Positions 42,121-51,154 of a stretch of 64,000 nt of DNA are shown piece after piece. How positions within the stretch are numbered: the first letter of the stretch is position 1; each line of letters starts with the position of its first letter. The notes below the pieces were generated by a model. The model saw only the letters and a list, made by a program, of their open reading frames with translations. It ran no database searches and was not told the DNA's origin. The stretch is from assembly GCA_039028975.1 (NCBI GenBank), contig JBCCHB010000004.1, positions 1 through 64,000 on the forward strand, written 5' to 3'. Position numbers and translations under genes: made by a program. This DNA is from JAHBNG01 sp039028975 (GTDB lineage Bacteria > Chloroflexota > Anaerolineae > Caldilineales > Caldilineaceae).

Positions 42121-43677
42121 ATGACAAACATATTAGAACTCACCCATATCACCAAAGAATTTCCGGGCGTGCGCGCATTGGATAATGTCGATTTCAGCGT
42201 GGATCAGGGTGAGATTCATGGCCTTGTTGGTGAAAATGGTGCTGGCAAATCTACCCTCATTAAAATTATTGCAGGTGTCTATCAGCCCGATGCAGGAGAG
42301 ATTCGCATCAACGGCACCCGACATCGTAATTTGACACCAAGCCAGATCGAAGGACTGGGCATTCAGTTTATTCACCAGGATCTGTTTTTGGTCCCCGAAT
42401 TTACTGTTGCCCAATCCCTCTTCTTAGGACAAGAGATAGTATCCAGCCTGCTGCCACTTTTGAGCAAGCGCAAGATGGCTAGGCAAGCCGAGGCGTTTAT
42501 TCAAGAGACCATGGGGATTGAGCTGCCTGGCAACGCGCTGATTCGTGATCTCTCAGTGGCCCAGCGCCAGTTGGTTCAGATTGCCAAGTCGCTGATGGCA
42601 AAGCCTGCCATTGTCGCCTTCGATGAGCCAACAGCCCCTCTGGCCAGCCGAGAAGTTGAACGACTCTTTGAGATTATCAACGGACTCAAGGCCCAAGGCA
42701 TTACCATCATCTATATCTCTCACTATCTCAATGAGATTACAGATATCTGTGATCGGGTAACGGTTTTGCGCAACGGACTCAAGGTGGATACGCTACCCAT
42801 TGCACAAACCAGCCACGATGAGATTGTTCAGCTCATGGTGGGTAGAGAGATTGGGACCATGTTCCCAGACCGCGCCGAAACGAGGCAACAAGATGACGCG
42901 CCGCTGCTCAACGTTCAAGGATTGACAATACGTGGTACCTTTCAGAATCTCTCTTTCTCGGTACAGCCCGGTGAAATTGTTGGCCTCACGGGTCTGATTG
43001 GTTCGGGTGTGGAGGAATTAGTCGAAACTCTCTATGGTCTCAGTTCAGCAGATGCAGGGACCATGGACCTAAACACCAAGGCGGTTAGTGGCTGGTCTCC
43101 TGTTCGTGCGGTACAGCGCGGAATGGGATTAGTCCCCAAGGATCGCCGACGTGAAGGGCTTGTGCTCAACATGTCGGTGAATGACAACATCAATTTAGCC
43201 AGCCTTGATGATGTGGCCCACTCGGGCTTTACGCGCCCCAGAGCAGCCTTGACCCGTACCTTGGCCATGATCCAGAATTTGGCCATTCGCCCGCCACGCC
43301 CTCAAACTACTGTGCGCTATCTCAGCGGTGGAAATCAGCAAAAGGTTGTCATCTCAAAATGGCTGACCAGCGAAACCGAGCTTTACTTGCTGCATGAGCC
43401 AACCACTGGGGTTGACGTTGGCGCCAAGGCTGAGATCTACCAGCTTGTCCATGAATTGGTGGCCGAAGGGAAAGGTGTTCTGCTGGTATCGTCGGACCTC
43501 CCCGAGCTGTTAGGTATGTCAGATCGCATATTGGTTATGTTTCGCGGTGAAATCGTCAAGGAGCTGAAGGTCAATCATCAACAAGGGATGGACGCCCATG
43601 CTCAGCTAGACCAGCCAGAGGGGATTAGCGAAGATATCATTCTTTTTTGGGCAACCGGCGGGAAGGAGAGGGCATGA
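42121..43677 (+). CDS. ABC sugar transporter, duplicated ATPase (RbsA-type), module 2
   Basis: The product is 518 residues from ATG 42121; the longer frame to 42022 only reads the hairpin and tandem repeats. NBD1: Walker A GENGAGKSTLIK (about 37-48), signature LSVAQRQLVQIAKSL, Walker B IVAFDEPTAPLA. NBD2: degenerate P-loop LIGSGVEEL, signature YLSGGNQQKVVISKWL, LYLLHEPTTGVDVGAKAEIY. This two-domain layout is typical of the ribose/xylose/galactose importer ATPases. It overlaps the next permease by ATGA. Confidence 0.93.
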   Translation: MTNILELTHITKEFPGVRALDNVDFSVDQGEIHGLVGENGAGKSTLIKIIAGVYQPDAGEIRINGTRHRNLTPSQIEGLGIQFIHQDLFLVPEFTVAQSLFLGQEIVSSLLPLLSKRKMARQAEAFIQETMGIELPGNALIRDLSVAQRQLVQIAKSLMAKPAIVAFDEPTAPLASREVERLFEIINGLKAQGITIIYISHYLNEITDICDRVTVLRNGLKVDTLPIAQTSHDEIVQLMVGREIGTMFPDRAETRQQDDAPLLNVQGLTIRGTFQNLSFSVQPGEIVGLTGLIGSGVEELVETLYGLSSADAGTMDLNTKAVSGWSPVRAVQRGMGLVPKDRRREGLVLNMSVNDNINLASLDDVAHSGFTRPRAALTRTLAMIQNLAIRPPRPQTTVRYLSGGNQQKVVISKWLTSETELYLLHEPTTGVDVGAKAEIYQLVHELVAEGKGVLLVSSDLPELLGMSDRILVMFRGEIVKELKVNHQQGMDAHAQLDQPEGISEDIILFWATGGKERA

Positions 43678-44696
43678 GCGGTTCGACTGAATCCATGACA
43701 ACAAGTGGATTGAACCAGGAACGTACCTTTGGCGAGCAGATTGTCACGTTTCTACTGCACTACGGTGCATATTTGGCCTTTATGGGTGTACTCGTCTACT
43801 TTTCGATTGAGTCCAAAGTCTTCCTCACGCCCCGAAATATTATCGGCCTCTTACAACAGGTGGCCGTCTTGGCCGTCGTCACCTTTGGGTTAGCCACGGT
43901 CGTCATGGGTGGTGGTACCCACGTCATCTCGGGTGGGATTGACCTCTCACTGGGTGCGCTCATTGGGCTTCTGTCTGGCCTCATGGCGGTAATGATGCGC
44001 GATGCGTATCCGATACCAGTGGCACTGGGTGCGGGATTGCTTACTGGCCTGGCTGTGGGAGCAATCAATGGCTCGGTCGTTGTTTATTTGCGGGTATTGC
44101 CTCTACTGGCAACCCTGGCCATGATGTATGTTTTAGGTGGGGTCGAGCTACTCGTCACCAACAATCTGGTTGTATCGATAGACAATGCTCTTGTCTCGTT
44201 CCTGGCCGATACGGTGTGGTTTGGCATCCCCGTATCGATCTACATACTGCTAGCCGTATTTCTTATTTTTTACATCGTACTTCACGAGACGCGCCTTGGC
44301 GTCTACATTCAGGCCATTGGCGGCAATAAAGATGCTGCCGTACGGTCTGGCCTAGGCGTTCAGCGCCTTTCGGTCTTGAGCTATGTGTTGGCTGGTTTTG
44401 CGGCCTGGGTCTCGGCTATTCTAGTCATTGGTCGCCTTTCGGGCAGCACCCGTGGTATTGGGCCACTCATGTTGCTGGACATCATTCTAGCAACGTATGT
44501 CAGCGCCATGTTTTCACGCCGCCAGCAAGTGAATGTTCCTGGTGCATTCCTGGGTGCGCTCTTTGTAGCCGTCCTGTCCAACGGGTTCACCATGATCAAC
44601 GTGCCAACCTACTGGACCTTCGGCGTCAAAGGGCTACTCGTATTGACCGTTGTCGCCGCCACATCTTATCAACAAAAAAGGAAGGGTAGGCGGTAG
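43674..44696 (+). CDS. ABC sugar transporter permease 1, module 2
   Basis: The product is 340 residues from ATG 43674 (overlaps the ATPase stop as ATGA; GGAGAGGG upstream). Membrane protein with about 8-9 helices, family signature VISGGIDLSLGALIGLLSGL and loop IGGNKDAAVRSGLGVQRLSVL. It has a slightly longer N-terminus than the second permease. Translation is coupled to the ATPase, so stoichiometric assembly is likely. Confidence 0.92.
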   Translation: MSGSTESMTTSGLNQERTFGEQIVTFLLHYGAYLAFMGVLVYFSIESKVFLTPRNIIGLLQQVAVLAVVTFGLATVVMGGGTHVISGGIDLSLGALIGLLSGLMAVMMRDAYPIPVALGAGLLTGLAVGAINGSVVVYLRVLPLLATLAMMYVLGGVELLVTNNLVVSIDNALVSFLADTVWFGIPVSIYILLAVFLIFYIVLHETRLGVYIQAIGGNKDAAVRSGLGVQRLSVLSYVLAGFAAWVSAILVIGRLSGSTRGIGPLMLLDIILATYVSAMFSRRQQVNVPGAFLGALFVAVLSNGFTMINVPTYWTFGVKGLLVLTVVAATSYQQKRKGRR

Positions 44697-44739
44697 CTGG
44701 TGGCTGGCGGATAGTGGATAGTTGTAACATCGCGTAACC

Positions 44740-44798
44740 ACCGATTACCGATTACCGACCATTAGGCCAGACGACCAACTGACCAGACGACCAACTGA
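44740..44798 (+). repeat. Tandem 7-bp and 16-bp repeats in the second permease leader
   Basis: ACCGATT, ACCGATT, ACCGACC (44740-44760), then CCAGACGACCAACTGA twice (44767-44798). They end 3 nt before the permease start. Confidence 0.75.
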
Positions 44799-44801
44799 CC
44801 A

Positions 44802-45794
44802 ATGACAGTAAACGCCAAAGTAGAACCAACTAACCAAACATTTAGCATACGCTCTGTAGTAGATTTTTTTCGTCACAAGAGTACACTCATTGCCTTTCTT
44901 CTGGTTTGCCTCTTCTTTGGGGTGATAAATCCTGCTTTTTCAACGGGTACCAATCTGTTGAATATTGTGGATCAGAGTGCGGTATTGGCCGTTGTCGCGA
45001 TGGCAATGACCATCGTCATCATCGCTGGGGGAATCGATCTCTCAGTGGCCGTCTCCCTGGATCTGGGGGCCATGAGTGCGGTTTCACTACTGAAGGCAGG
45101 TATCTTTTGGCCCTTTTCCATTGTAGCGGGGTTGCTCACTGGCGCATTGGTCGGCCTCTTCAACGCCTTTAACGTCGTCCGTTTTGGCATCAGCCCCTTC
45201 CTGGCAACGTTGGGCATGCTCTTCATTGGCGAAAGCATTCAGCGCATTTACACCCAGGGCGGTGAACCGATCTACATGGCGCGCATGACGCCCGCCTACC
45301 GATTCATTGGCAAAGGCGATGTTGGCGGTATACCCTTCGAGGTCATTTTGGCTGTGCTGGTCGTGCTTACCTTCTTTTTGCTTATCGAGCGAACCATTCA
45401 CGGCATGCGATGGCGCGCTATCGGTGCCCAATATGAAGCTGCCCAAATTAACGGTATCCGCGTAGAACGCTATACAGCGCTGGCCTATGTGATTAGTGCC
45501 ATCACCTGCGCCTTTGCCGGTATTATGCTCTCATCATCATTAAGCTCGTACGTTCCCGTATCGGGCATTGCCTACTTGCTCGACGCCATCGGAGCCGTCT
45601 TTATCGGCGCATCGATCGATAAAGAGAGTCGCCCCAACATACTCGGCACGCTGCTGGGTGTCCTCTTCTTTGGCGTCATCAACAACGGCCTCAATCTCTT
45701 GGGCGTTCACTTTTACTGGCACACCGTCGCCCGTGGACTACTGATCTTTATTGCGCTCATTCTCACAACCCTCAATCAGAGGAAAAGTGAGTAA
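44802..45794 (+). CDS. ABC sugar transporter permease 2, module 2
   Basis: The 330-residue integral membrane protein has the signature IIAGGIDLSVAVSLDLGAMSA and the cytoplasmic loop GAQYEAAQINGIRVERYTA. About 8-9 hydrophobic segments. It pairs with the 43674 permease. The leader is made of short tandem repeats and lacks a clear RBS. The system 40044-45794 is a complete importer: receptor, ATPase, two permeases. Confidence 0.92.
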   Translation: MTVNAKVEPTNQTFSIRSVVDFFRHKSTLIAFLLVCLFFGVINPAFSTGTNLLNIVDQSAVLAVVAMAMTIVIIAGGIDLSVAVSLDLGAMSAVSLLKAGIFWPFSIVAGLLTGALVGLFNAFNVVRFGISPFLATLGMLFIGESIQRIYTQGGEPIYMARMTPAYRFIGKGDVGGIPFEVILAVLVVLTFFLLIERTIHGMRWRAIGAQYEAAQINGIRVERYTALAYVISAITCAFAGIMLSSSLSSYVPVSGIAYLLDAIGAVFIGASIDKESRPNILGTLLGVLFFGVINNGLNLLGVHFYWHTVARGLLIFIALILTTLNQRKSE

Positions 45795-45843
45795 GAGTCG
45801 ATGGTTGATAGTTAATGGTGGATAGTTGTGACATAGCGTAACC

Positions 45844-45867
45844 ACAGACCTACAGACCTACAGACCT
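45844..45867 (+). repeat. Three ACAGACCT tandem repeats
   Basis: Three exact copies of ACAGACCT directly before the GerMN gene leader, 14 nt from its ATG. Confidence 0.75.
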
Positions 45868-45881
45868 ACAGAGGATCAATT

Positions 45882-46883
45882 ATGGCAGACTTATCAAAAT
45901 ACCGTGCTGTTGCACTGCTAGCTGCTCTCTTTGTGTTGGGTGCGCTGCTGCGTCCGGTGGCTGCGTCGCAGCAGGCAGCGGCCACGGTGACGGTGGCAGA
46001 TCAGTATGGTTCCGCAGCCGTAACGCTCTACTTTTTGGAAGAGACCGGGGCATACCTAATTCCTGTCTCTCGTCGGGTGGTGGACGAGGCAGAGCAGACG
46101 CCGGCGCGTGCGCTGGCAGAATTGCTGGCTGGTCCCAAAGCGGGGCCGCTGGTGCCATTCTTTGAAGGAGGGGCAACGCTTCTCGATCTGACCATCAAAA
46201 GTGGGCAAGCGAAGATTGCACTATCTATGCCAGAGATGGTCGAGCAGCTATCTACTCATGCGATGGATGGGTTGCGCTGGACGATGACCGAGTTTGAAGA
46301 GATCGAACAGATAGCCGTGACGGTAAACGGCTGGTCTGTGGATGCCGACGGCAAGTTTGTGGATCAAATCACCCCTTTAGCCCGGCCAGCAGCAATCAAC
46401 AGCCAATTCAGCGGTGTTGGTCATCCAGTCATGCTCTACTTTGGCTATGGGGCAGATCCGTCCTTGTTGGTACCTGTGACCACCTATCTCGCAACTACCG
46501 ATAGTAAAACTACAGATAGAGAAACCGTTGCGGGTGATGCCCAGATCACCCAAATCATCGAACAGTTGCTGGTTGGTCCACCTGCCGGAAGCCATTTACT
46601 TTCGACGATACCAGAGACCGTCCACCTATTGGACGTGCACATGGATGGCGTCATTGCCAATGTCAACTTCAGTGAAGAACTGGTTATCGCCTATCGACTC
46701 AAAGAGGCCAACGCCCTTCACGTGCGCAAGGCTGTCATTGCCACCTTAACATCTTTGCCAGGTGTCTATGCTGGATCCATCAAGATTGGCGGCTCCTCGC
46801 TACTCTACTTCACCTGTCAGAACGCGGTGATGGAACACCCCCAAGCCAAGCCATGGGCCATCAATGATGAGTTTTATATGTGA
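45882..46883 (+). CDS. Exported protein with two GerMN-like domains
   Basis: The product is 333 residues. Signal peptide YRAVALLAALFVLGALLRPVAASQQ (cleavage near VAAS). Two repeats follow, each like a sporulation/germination GerMN domain: VTLYFLEETGAYLIPVSRRV...ALAELLAGPKAG (about 46-160) and VMLYFGYGADPSLLVPVTTYL...IIEQLLVGPPAGSHL (about 185-320). In Chloroflexota such proteins occur in envelope contexts unrelated to spores; the exact role is unknown. It follows the transporter and may belong to the same transcript. Confidence 0.75.
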   Translation: MADLSKYRAVALLAALFVLGALLRPVAASQQAAATVTVADQYGSAAVTLYFLEETGAYLIPVSRRVVDEAEQTPARALAELLAGPKAGPLVPFFEGGATLLDLTIKSGQAKIALSMPEMVEQLSTHAMDGLRWTMTEFEEIEQIAVTVNGWSVDADGKFVDQITPLARPAAINSQFSGVGHPVMLYFGYGADPSLLVPVTTYLATTDSKTTDRETVAGDAQITQIIEQLLVGPPAGSHLLSTIPETVHLLDVHMDGVIANVNFSEELVIAYRLKEANALHVRKAVIATLTSLPGVYAGSIKIGGSSLLYFTCQNAVMEHPQAKPWAINDEFYM

Positions 46884-46962
46884 GGTAAGTGGTCAAGTAA
46901 GCAAGTGGGCAGGTAGGCTTCGAATGACAGGCGTGCCGGCTACTGATTACTGACTGACAACC

Positions 46963-48105
46963 ATGATCTATCTGGACAACGCGGCCACATCCTGGCCCAA
47001 GCCTGATTGTGTAACCCAGGCCATGGTCCATTTTATGAACAAGGTAGGGGCAAGTCCGGGGCGTTCGGGCCATCGCTTGGCATTGGATGCCGGACGGGTT
47101 GTACTGACGGCTCGGGAGAATCTGGCAACGCTCTTTAACGTTGATGACCCGGGCCGGGTTATCTTCACCAAGAATGTAACCGAAGCCCTCAACACAACCC
47201 TCTTCGGCCTGCTCCAACCTGGCGAGAGGGTCATCACCAGCGCAGGTGAGCACAACTCGGTAATGCGGCCCTTACGCTGGTTAGAGACCAATCGGCTGAT
47301 AACGGTCACGGTCGTTCCGTGTGACAGCCAAGGGATACTGGATCTTGATGCCTTGGCCAGCGCTTTGCAACAGCCTACACGTGTGGTCGTGCTAACCCAC
47401 GCCTCGAATGTGACGGGTGTCATCAATCCGCTGCCGGCCATTAGCCAACTTGTGAGAGCTGCTGGTGCCTTGCTGGTGATTGATGCGGCCCAAACCGCTG
47501 GTGTGATGCCTATTGACCTCACAGCCGATGACGTCGATGTGTTGGCCTTTACTGGTCATAAAGGGCTGCTGGGGCCAACGGGTACCGGAGGGCTGGTTTT
47601 AGGCGAGGATGTCCCACTACGACCGTTGATCTTTGGCGGTACTGGCAGCGAATCTGAGCATGAGTTTCAGCCCGGCTTTCTGCCTGATCAGTTGGAGAGT
47701 GGTACCCTTAATAGTGTAGGTATTGCGGGGCTTATGCGCAGTACCCAATTTCTGATAGAAACCGGCGTGGCTCAAATTCGGCAACATGAGGAGAAATTAG
47801 TTGCCCGCCTTTTAGATGGACTCAGCCGCATCAATGATGTGACAGTTTACGGCCCATCCGATGCCCATGAACGAAGTAGCGTCGTCTCATTTAACATTGC
47901 CAACAGGTCGCCAGCGCAGGTTGGACTCCGGTTAGACGAAACATATGAAATTATGTGCCGTGTTGGTCTCCACTGTGCGCCGGCGGCCCATCGTGTAGTA
48001 GGCACATTCTCAGATGGTTCGGTGCGCTTCGGTTTGGGATATTTTAATACACCCACTGAGATTGATCAGGCCATTCATGCGGTACAAGCCATTGCAAAAC
48101 GATAA
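46963..48105 (+). CDS. Class V aminotransferase / cysteine desulfurase-like (selenium-sulfur mobilisation)
   Basis: The 380-residue PLP enzyme opens MIYLDNAATSWPKP, the cysteine-desulfurase start. The PLP-binding Lys is K200 in FTGHKGLLGPTGTGGL, the catalytic Cys 338 is in RVGLHCAPAAHR, and GSVRFGLGYFNT follows. It most resembles the subgroup (am_tr_V type) that travels with DUF3343 and YedE genes and is linked to selenium or persulfide delivery. Here those genes follow immediately, supporting sulfur/selenium mobilisation from cysteine or selenocysteine. The leader holds 8-bp tandem repeats. Confidence 0.88.
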   Translation: MIYLDNAATSWPKPDCVTQAMVHFMNKVGASPGRSGHRLALDAGRVVLTARENLATLFNVDDPGRVIFTKNVTEALNTTLFGLLQPGERVITSAGEHNSVMRPLRWLETNRLITVTVVPCDSQGILDLDALASALQQPTRVVVLTHASNVTGVINPLPAISQLVRAAGALLVIDAAQTAGVMPIDLTADDVDVLAFTGHKGLLGPTGTGGLVLGEDVPLRPLIFGGTGSESEHEFQPGFLPDQLESGTLNSVGIAGLMRSTQFLIETGVAQIRQHEEKLVARLLDGLSRINDVTVYGPSDAHERSSVVSFNIANRSPAQVGLRLDETYEIMCRVGLHCAPAAHRVVGTFSDGSVRFGLGYFNTPTEIDQAIHAVQAIAKR

Positions 48106-48125
48106 AATTCAAGGATTCTTCGTCA

Positions 48126-48404
48126 ATGTACAACGGCGTCGTCACCTTTCCAAGTTCATTTTTTGCGCTGCGTAGCGAAAAGATAGCCCAAAGGGCCGAT
48201 TACAACTGCAAGCTGATACCCTGCCCCAGAGAGCTGAGTTCAAGCTGTGCCGTATCGCTGGCCTTTGATGGTGCGCTTGTTGCAGAGATGGCCCAGCTAA
48301 TCACCCAAAAACGGATCAAGTATGAGGCGATCTATCTCTACAAAGACAGTCACGTCGGCGATGAGTCAAATGGGCAAAAGGAGATCGTCACTTGGCGCGG
48401 ATAA
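48126..48404 (+). CDS. DUF3343 putative Se/S carrier-like protein
   Basis: The product is 92 residues. It matches the DUF3343 pattern: YNGVVTFPSSFFALRSEKIA, then IPCPRELSSSCAVSLAF with Cys in the SSC motif, the proposed chalcogen-carrying residue. The family is known as a small partner of selenium metabolism genes. It overlaps the start of the first YedE half by 13 nt, so it is coexpressed. It is slightly longer at the C-terminus than the typical 80 residues. Confidence 0.82.
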   Translation: MYNGVVTFPSSFFALRSEKIAQRADYNCKLIPCPRELSSSCAVSLAFDGALVAEMAQLITQKRIKYEAIYLYKDSHVGDESNGQKEIVTWRG

Positions 48405-48913
48405 ATGCGGTGAGTACAACCGTTAAACGGCTTATTGGTTGGCGCATCGAACCGCTGACTGCTGGACTAATGCTGGGCGTGCTGGCCGTATTGGCAGGTC
48501 AATTTAGCCGATTCTCGGCCTTGGAGCATTACGGATTTTGTACCACATGTCATGGTCATGATCTGGTTGTGGGTCTGGCCCAGTGGTTCTCGCTCATCGA
48601 TCTCAGTGCATTGACGGCACCGGTGATCTGGCCTGTTTTTACAACCATCGGTGTGGTTGTTGGTGCCTGGCTAAGTGCTCGTATGAATAGCGAATTGCCC
48701 CGTGTACGTCCCGTCATTGACTGGCCCAACCTGAGTGGGCGCTTTTTGCAAGGGTTCCTGGCCATGAGCTTTGCGCTGCTGGCTATGGGCTGTCCAATCC
48801 GCATGACGGTACGTGCCGCGGATCTCAGTCCACAAGGCATCATCGGGCTGGCGGGCGTGGCCATTGGTGTATCGATTGGCGTACTCTGTCTAAGGATACG
48901 AGCGGCATGGTAA
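48392..48913 (+). CDS. YeeE/YedE-type transporter, N-terminal half
   Basis: The product is 173 residues from TTG 48392 (GTG 48410 is an alternative). It is one half of a sulf_transp (YeeE/YedE) protein with about four membrane helices. It carries the motif YGFCTTCHGHDLVVGLAQW and MGCPIRMTVRAADLSPQG, whose Cys residues are the family's thiosulfate or selenium-relay positions. The usual protein is one chain of about 350-400 residues; here it is split, the second half following in another frame with a 7-nt overlap. It is probably two subunits of one channel, or a split with preserved function, since both ends retain the key cysteines. Confidence 0.8.
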   Translation: MARINAVSTTVKRLIGWRIEPLTAGLMLGVLAVLAGQFSRFSALEHYGFCTTCHGHDLVVGLAQWFSLIDLSALTAPVIWPVFTTIGVVVGAWLSARMNSELPRVRPVIDWPNLSGRFLQGFLAMSFALLAMGCPIRMTVRAADLSPQGIIGLAGVAIGVSIGVLCLRIRAAW

Positions 48914-49416
48914 GTATGGCAGTTGTGAGCCTGATCGTCGGTCTGCTTGCAGGTTGGATTGGTCAGCGTTCACGTTTCTGTTCAATCGGAGGGCTACGCG
49001 ACTTTTTGCTAACGGGCGATACGGCTTTGCTGCGCGGAGTGCTAGCGCTCTTTGTGGCGGCTTGGTTTATCTATCCGCTTGCCATCATTCTGCAGCCTGC
49101 TGATATACCCGCTCTTCAGGAGGTTACTGCGTCGGAACCCATTGACGATCCTACCTTGGCGTTGGCCGAAGAGCAGCCACGCTGGCGTACCATCTGGTCT
49201 AGCGTAACCGGGGTGCTGACGCAGGTAGAATTGGTCGTTTTTGTGGCTGGCATCGGCTTGGGTATGGTATCGCTCTTCATGGATGGCTGCCCCTATCGGC
49301 AGCACGTGTTGGCTGGTCAGGGGCGGCTGGACTCGGTCGTTTATTTAGGTGGATTTTATGTGGCGGCCCTCCTCTTTCAATGGTGGAGTACGCCGCTACT
49401 AAGGCTGATTTTTTGA
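48907..49416 (+). CDS. YeeE/YedE-type transporter, C-terminal half
   Basis: The product is 169 residues from ATG 48907. It complements the preceding half: GLLAGWIGQRSRFCSIGGLRDFLLTGDT and MDGCPYRQHVLAGQGRLDS are the second set of Cys-containing motifs. Four membrane helices with a long hydrophilic loop (about 77-105). The overlap with the first half (ATG inside its last codons) indicates translational coupling. In complete YedE the two halves are repeats of each other, so splitting at the domain junction is structurally sensible. Confidence 0.8.
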   Translation: MVSMAVVSLIVGLLAGWIGQRSRFCSIGGLRDFLLTGDTALLRGVLALFVAAWFIYPLAIILQPADIPALQEVTASEPIDDPTLALAEEQPRWRTIWSSVTGVLTQVELVVFVAGIGLGMVSLFMDGCPYRQHVLAGQGRLDSVVYLGGFYVAALLFQWWSTPLLRLIF

Positions 49417-49448
49417 GCAAGTGGGCAAGTGGGTAAGTGGGTAAGAAC
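49417..49448 (+). repeat. 8-bp tandem repeats after the YedE halves
   Basis: GCAAGTGG, GCAAGTGG, GTAAGTGG, GTAAGAAC run consecutively, starting 1 nt after the stop codon. Same leader-repeat class as elsewhere. Confidence 0.75.
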
Positions 49449-49496
49449 GATTGTCAACTGCAAACCTGACCACCTGTACACTTGCAACCATAACTT

Positions 49497-51023
49497 ATGA
49501 CAAATCAAATGCTTCTCGGTCTGGATATTGGTACGTCTTTGATTAAGGCAGTGATCTTTGACCTGTACGGGAAAGAATTAGGACAGGGGACGGCCAAAGT
49601 TGATGTAGAGAGTCCACACCCTGGCTGGCAAGAGCAGAACATGGATGCTGTCTGGGAAGGTGCAGATGCGGCTATTCAGGGTGCGCTGTGCGAATCTGGC
49701 GTTGAACCAGCCGAGATAGCGGCTGTTGGCACGGCCGGTCAAGGAGACGGGCTATGGATGATTGATGCCGCGGGGAACCCCGTCGGGCCTGCCCTTTTGT
49801 GGAACGATGGGCGTGCAGCTGAGGTGATTGCAGAGTGGGAAGCCGATGGCAGCCTCTCTGCCCTCTACGCCGTTGGCGGTACGGTCCTCTGGCCGGGTGC
49901 GCAGGCAGCGCTGCTGGCATGGATGCGCTGCCACGAGCCACAGAAATTAGCCCAGGCGGCCACCATCTTCTGCTGCAAAGATTGGGTCTCCTATAAGCTA
50001 ACAGGCGTGCGCAGCACCGACGAGACCGATGGCTCTATTCCCTTCATGGGTATGGTGGCCCGCGCCTACGATGAGTCCCAGATGTCGTTACTGGGATTGG
50101 CGGAGTTGAGATCCAAGCTGCCGCACGCCCACCACTCCGACCAAGTGATTGGACACGTGACCCGGGAGGCAGCCGTCGCGACCGGTTTGGCCGCGGGAAC
50201 GCCCGTAATTGCGGGGCTGCTTGACGTGGCGGCTAGCGCCATCGGCGTCGGTGCCATTGATGCGGGCCAGTCTTTCACCTTGATAGGCACCACCGCGCTC
50301 AACGCCATTGTGTTGGATGAACCCAATCTCGTGCCTGCAGACATTGGGGCTACCGTCTGCCACGGGCTGCCCCAGCGCTGGATGCGCGTGTTGGCGGCCA
50401 TGAGCGGCACGCCTAATCTGGATTGGTACATCGCTGAACTGAGTCGGGCCGCTGAAGTAACTACTAGCGGAGAGGTCTTTGTAGAGATGGAGGCTGTGAT
50501 GTCCAGCGTACCGGTTGGCTCGGGCGGGGTGATCTTCCATCCATATCTATCTGGCGAACGGGCGCCATTTCTGGATACATCGGCGCGTGCAGGCTTCTTT
50601 GGCATCGGGGCCGAAACGACCCAAGCCCACCTCACCCGCGCCGTCTATGAAGGCATTGCCCTCTCCATTCGGGACTGCTTCGAGCGTATCGGCGGGGGTG
50701 TTAGCCAAATCCGTCTGGCTGGCGGCGGATCCAACAGCGAAGCATGGCGGCAAATGCTGGCCGATGTGACCAACTGTACCATGGAGATTCCAGCGGGCAG
50801 TGAGTTGGGCGCGCTGGGTGCAGCCATAACCGCGGGTGTTGGCATCGGCCTCTTTGATAGCTACCAGAGCGCCGTGAATCAGTGTGTTCGGATCGAGCAG
50901 AGCTATCACCCCAATCCAACAAACGTAGCAAAGTATACCGAAATCTATCAGCTATACCGGATGCTTATTGAACAGTTGACGCCGTTCTGGCACCAACGGC
51001 AGGCAATGCTGGCTAGGTGGTAG
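49497..51023 (+). CDS. FGGY-family carbohydrate kinase (module 2)
   Basis: The product is 508 residues. LGLDIGTSLIKAVIFDLYG opening, SPHPGWQEQNMDAVWEGAD, AGQGDGLWMID substrate loop, GLLDVAASAIGVGAID, and the FGGY C-domain GERAPFLDTSARAGFFGIG with RLAGGGSNSEAWRQMLADV. Nearest in character to xylulokinase/gluconokinase-like members. In this context it likely phosphorylates the sugar imported by module 2. It is distinct from the module-1 kinase. A hairpin (51024-51047) follows the stop. Confidence 0.9.
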   Translation: MTNQMLLGLDIGTSLIKAVIFDLYGKELGQGTAKVDVESPHPGWQEQNMDAVWEGADAAIQGALCESGVEPAEIAAVGTAGQGDGLWMIDAAGNPVGPALLWNDGRAAEVIAEWEADGSLSALYAVGGTVLWPGAQAALLAWMRCHEPQKLAQAATIFCCKDWVSYKLTGVRSTDETDGSIPFMGMVARAYDESQMSLLGLAELRSKLPHAHHSDQVIGHVTREAAVATGLAAGTPVIAGLLDVAASAIGVGAIDAGQSFTLIGTTALNAIVLDEPNLVPADIGATVCHGLPQRWMRVLAAMSGTPNLDWYIAELSRAAEVTTSGEVFVEMEAVMSSVPVGSGGVIFHPYLSGERAPFLDTSARAGFFGIGAETTQAHLTRAVYEGIALSIRDCFERIGGGVSQIRLAGGGSNSEAWRQMLADVTNCTMEIPAGSELGALGAAITAGVGIGLFDSYQSAVNQCVRIEQSYHPNPTNVAKYTEIYQLYRMLIEQLTPFWHQRQAMLARW

Positions 51024-51154
51024 GCGTGTTGTGAAGAGAAAACACGCAATATTGTAAAAATCACGCACACCTGTTCAGGTAGCACGCCTCGTGCGGATTA
51101 GGCTCCGTGTGTGACTTTTACGCTACTGCGAAAACACCTAATCTACTCAAATAT

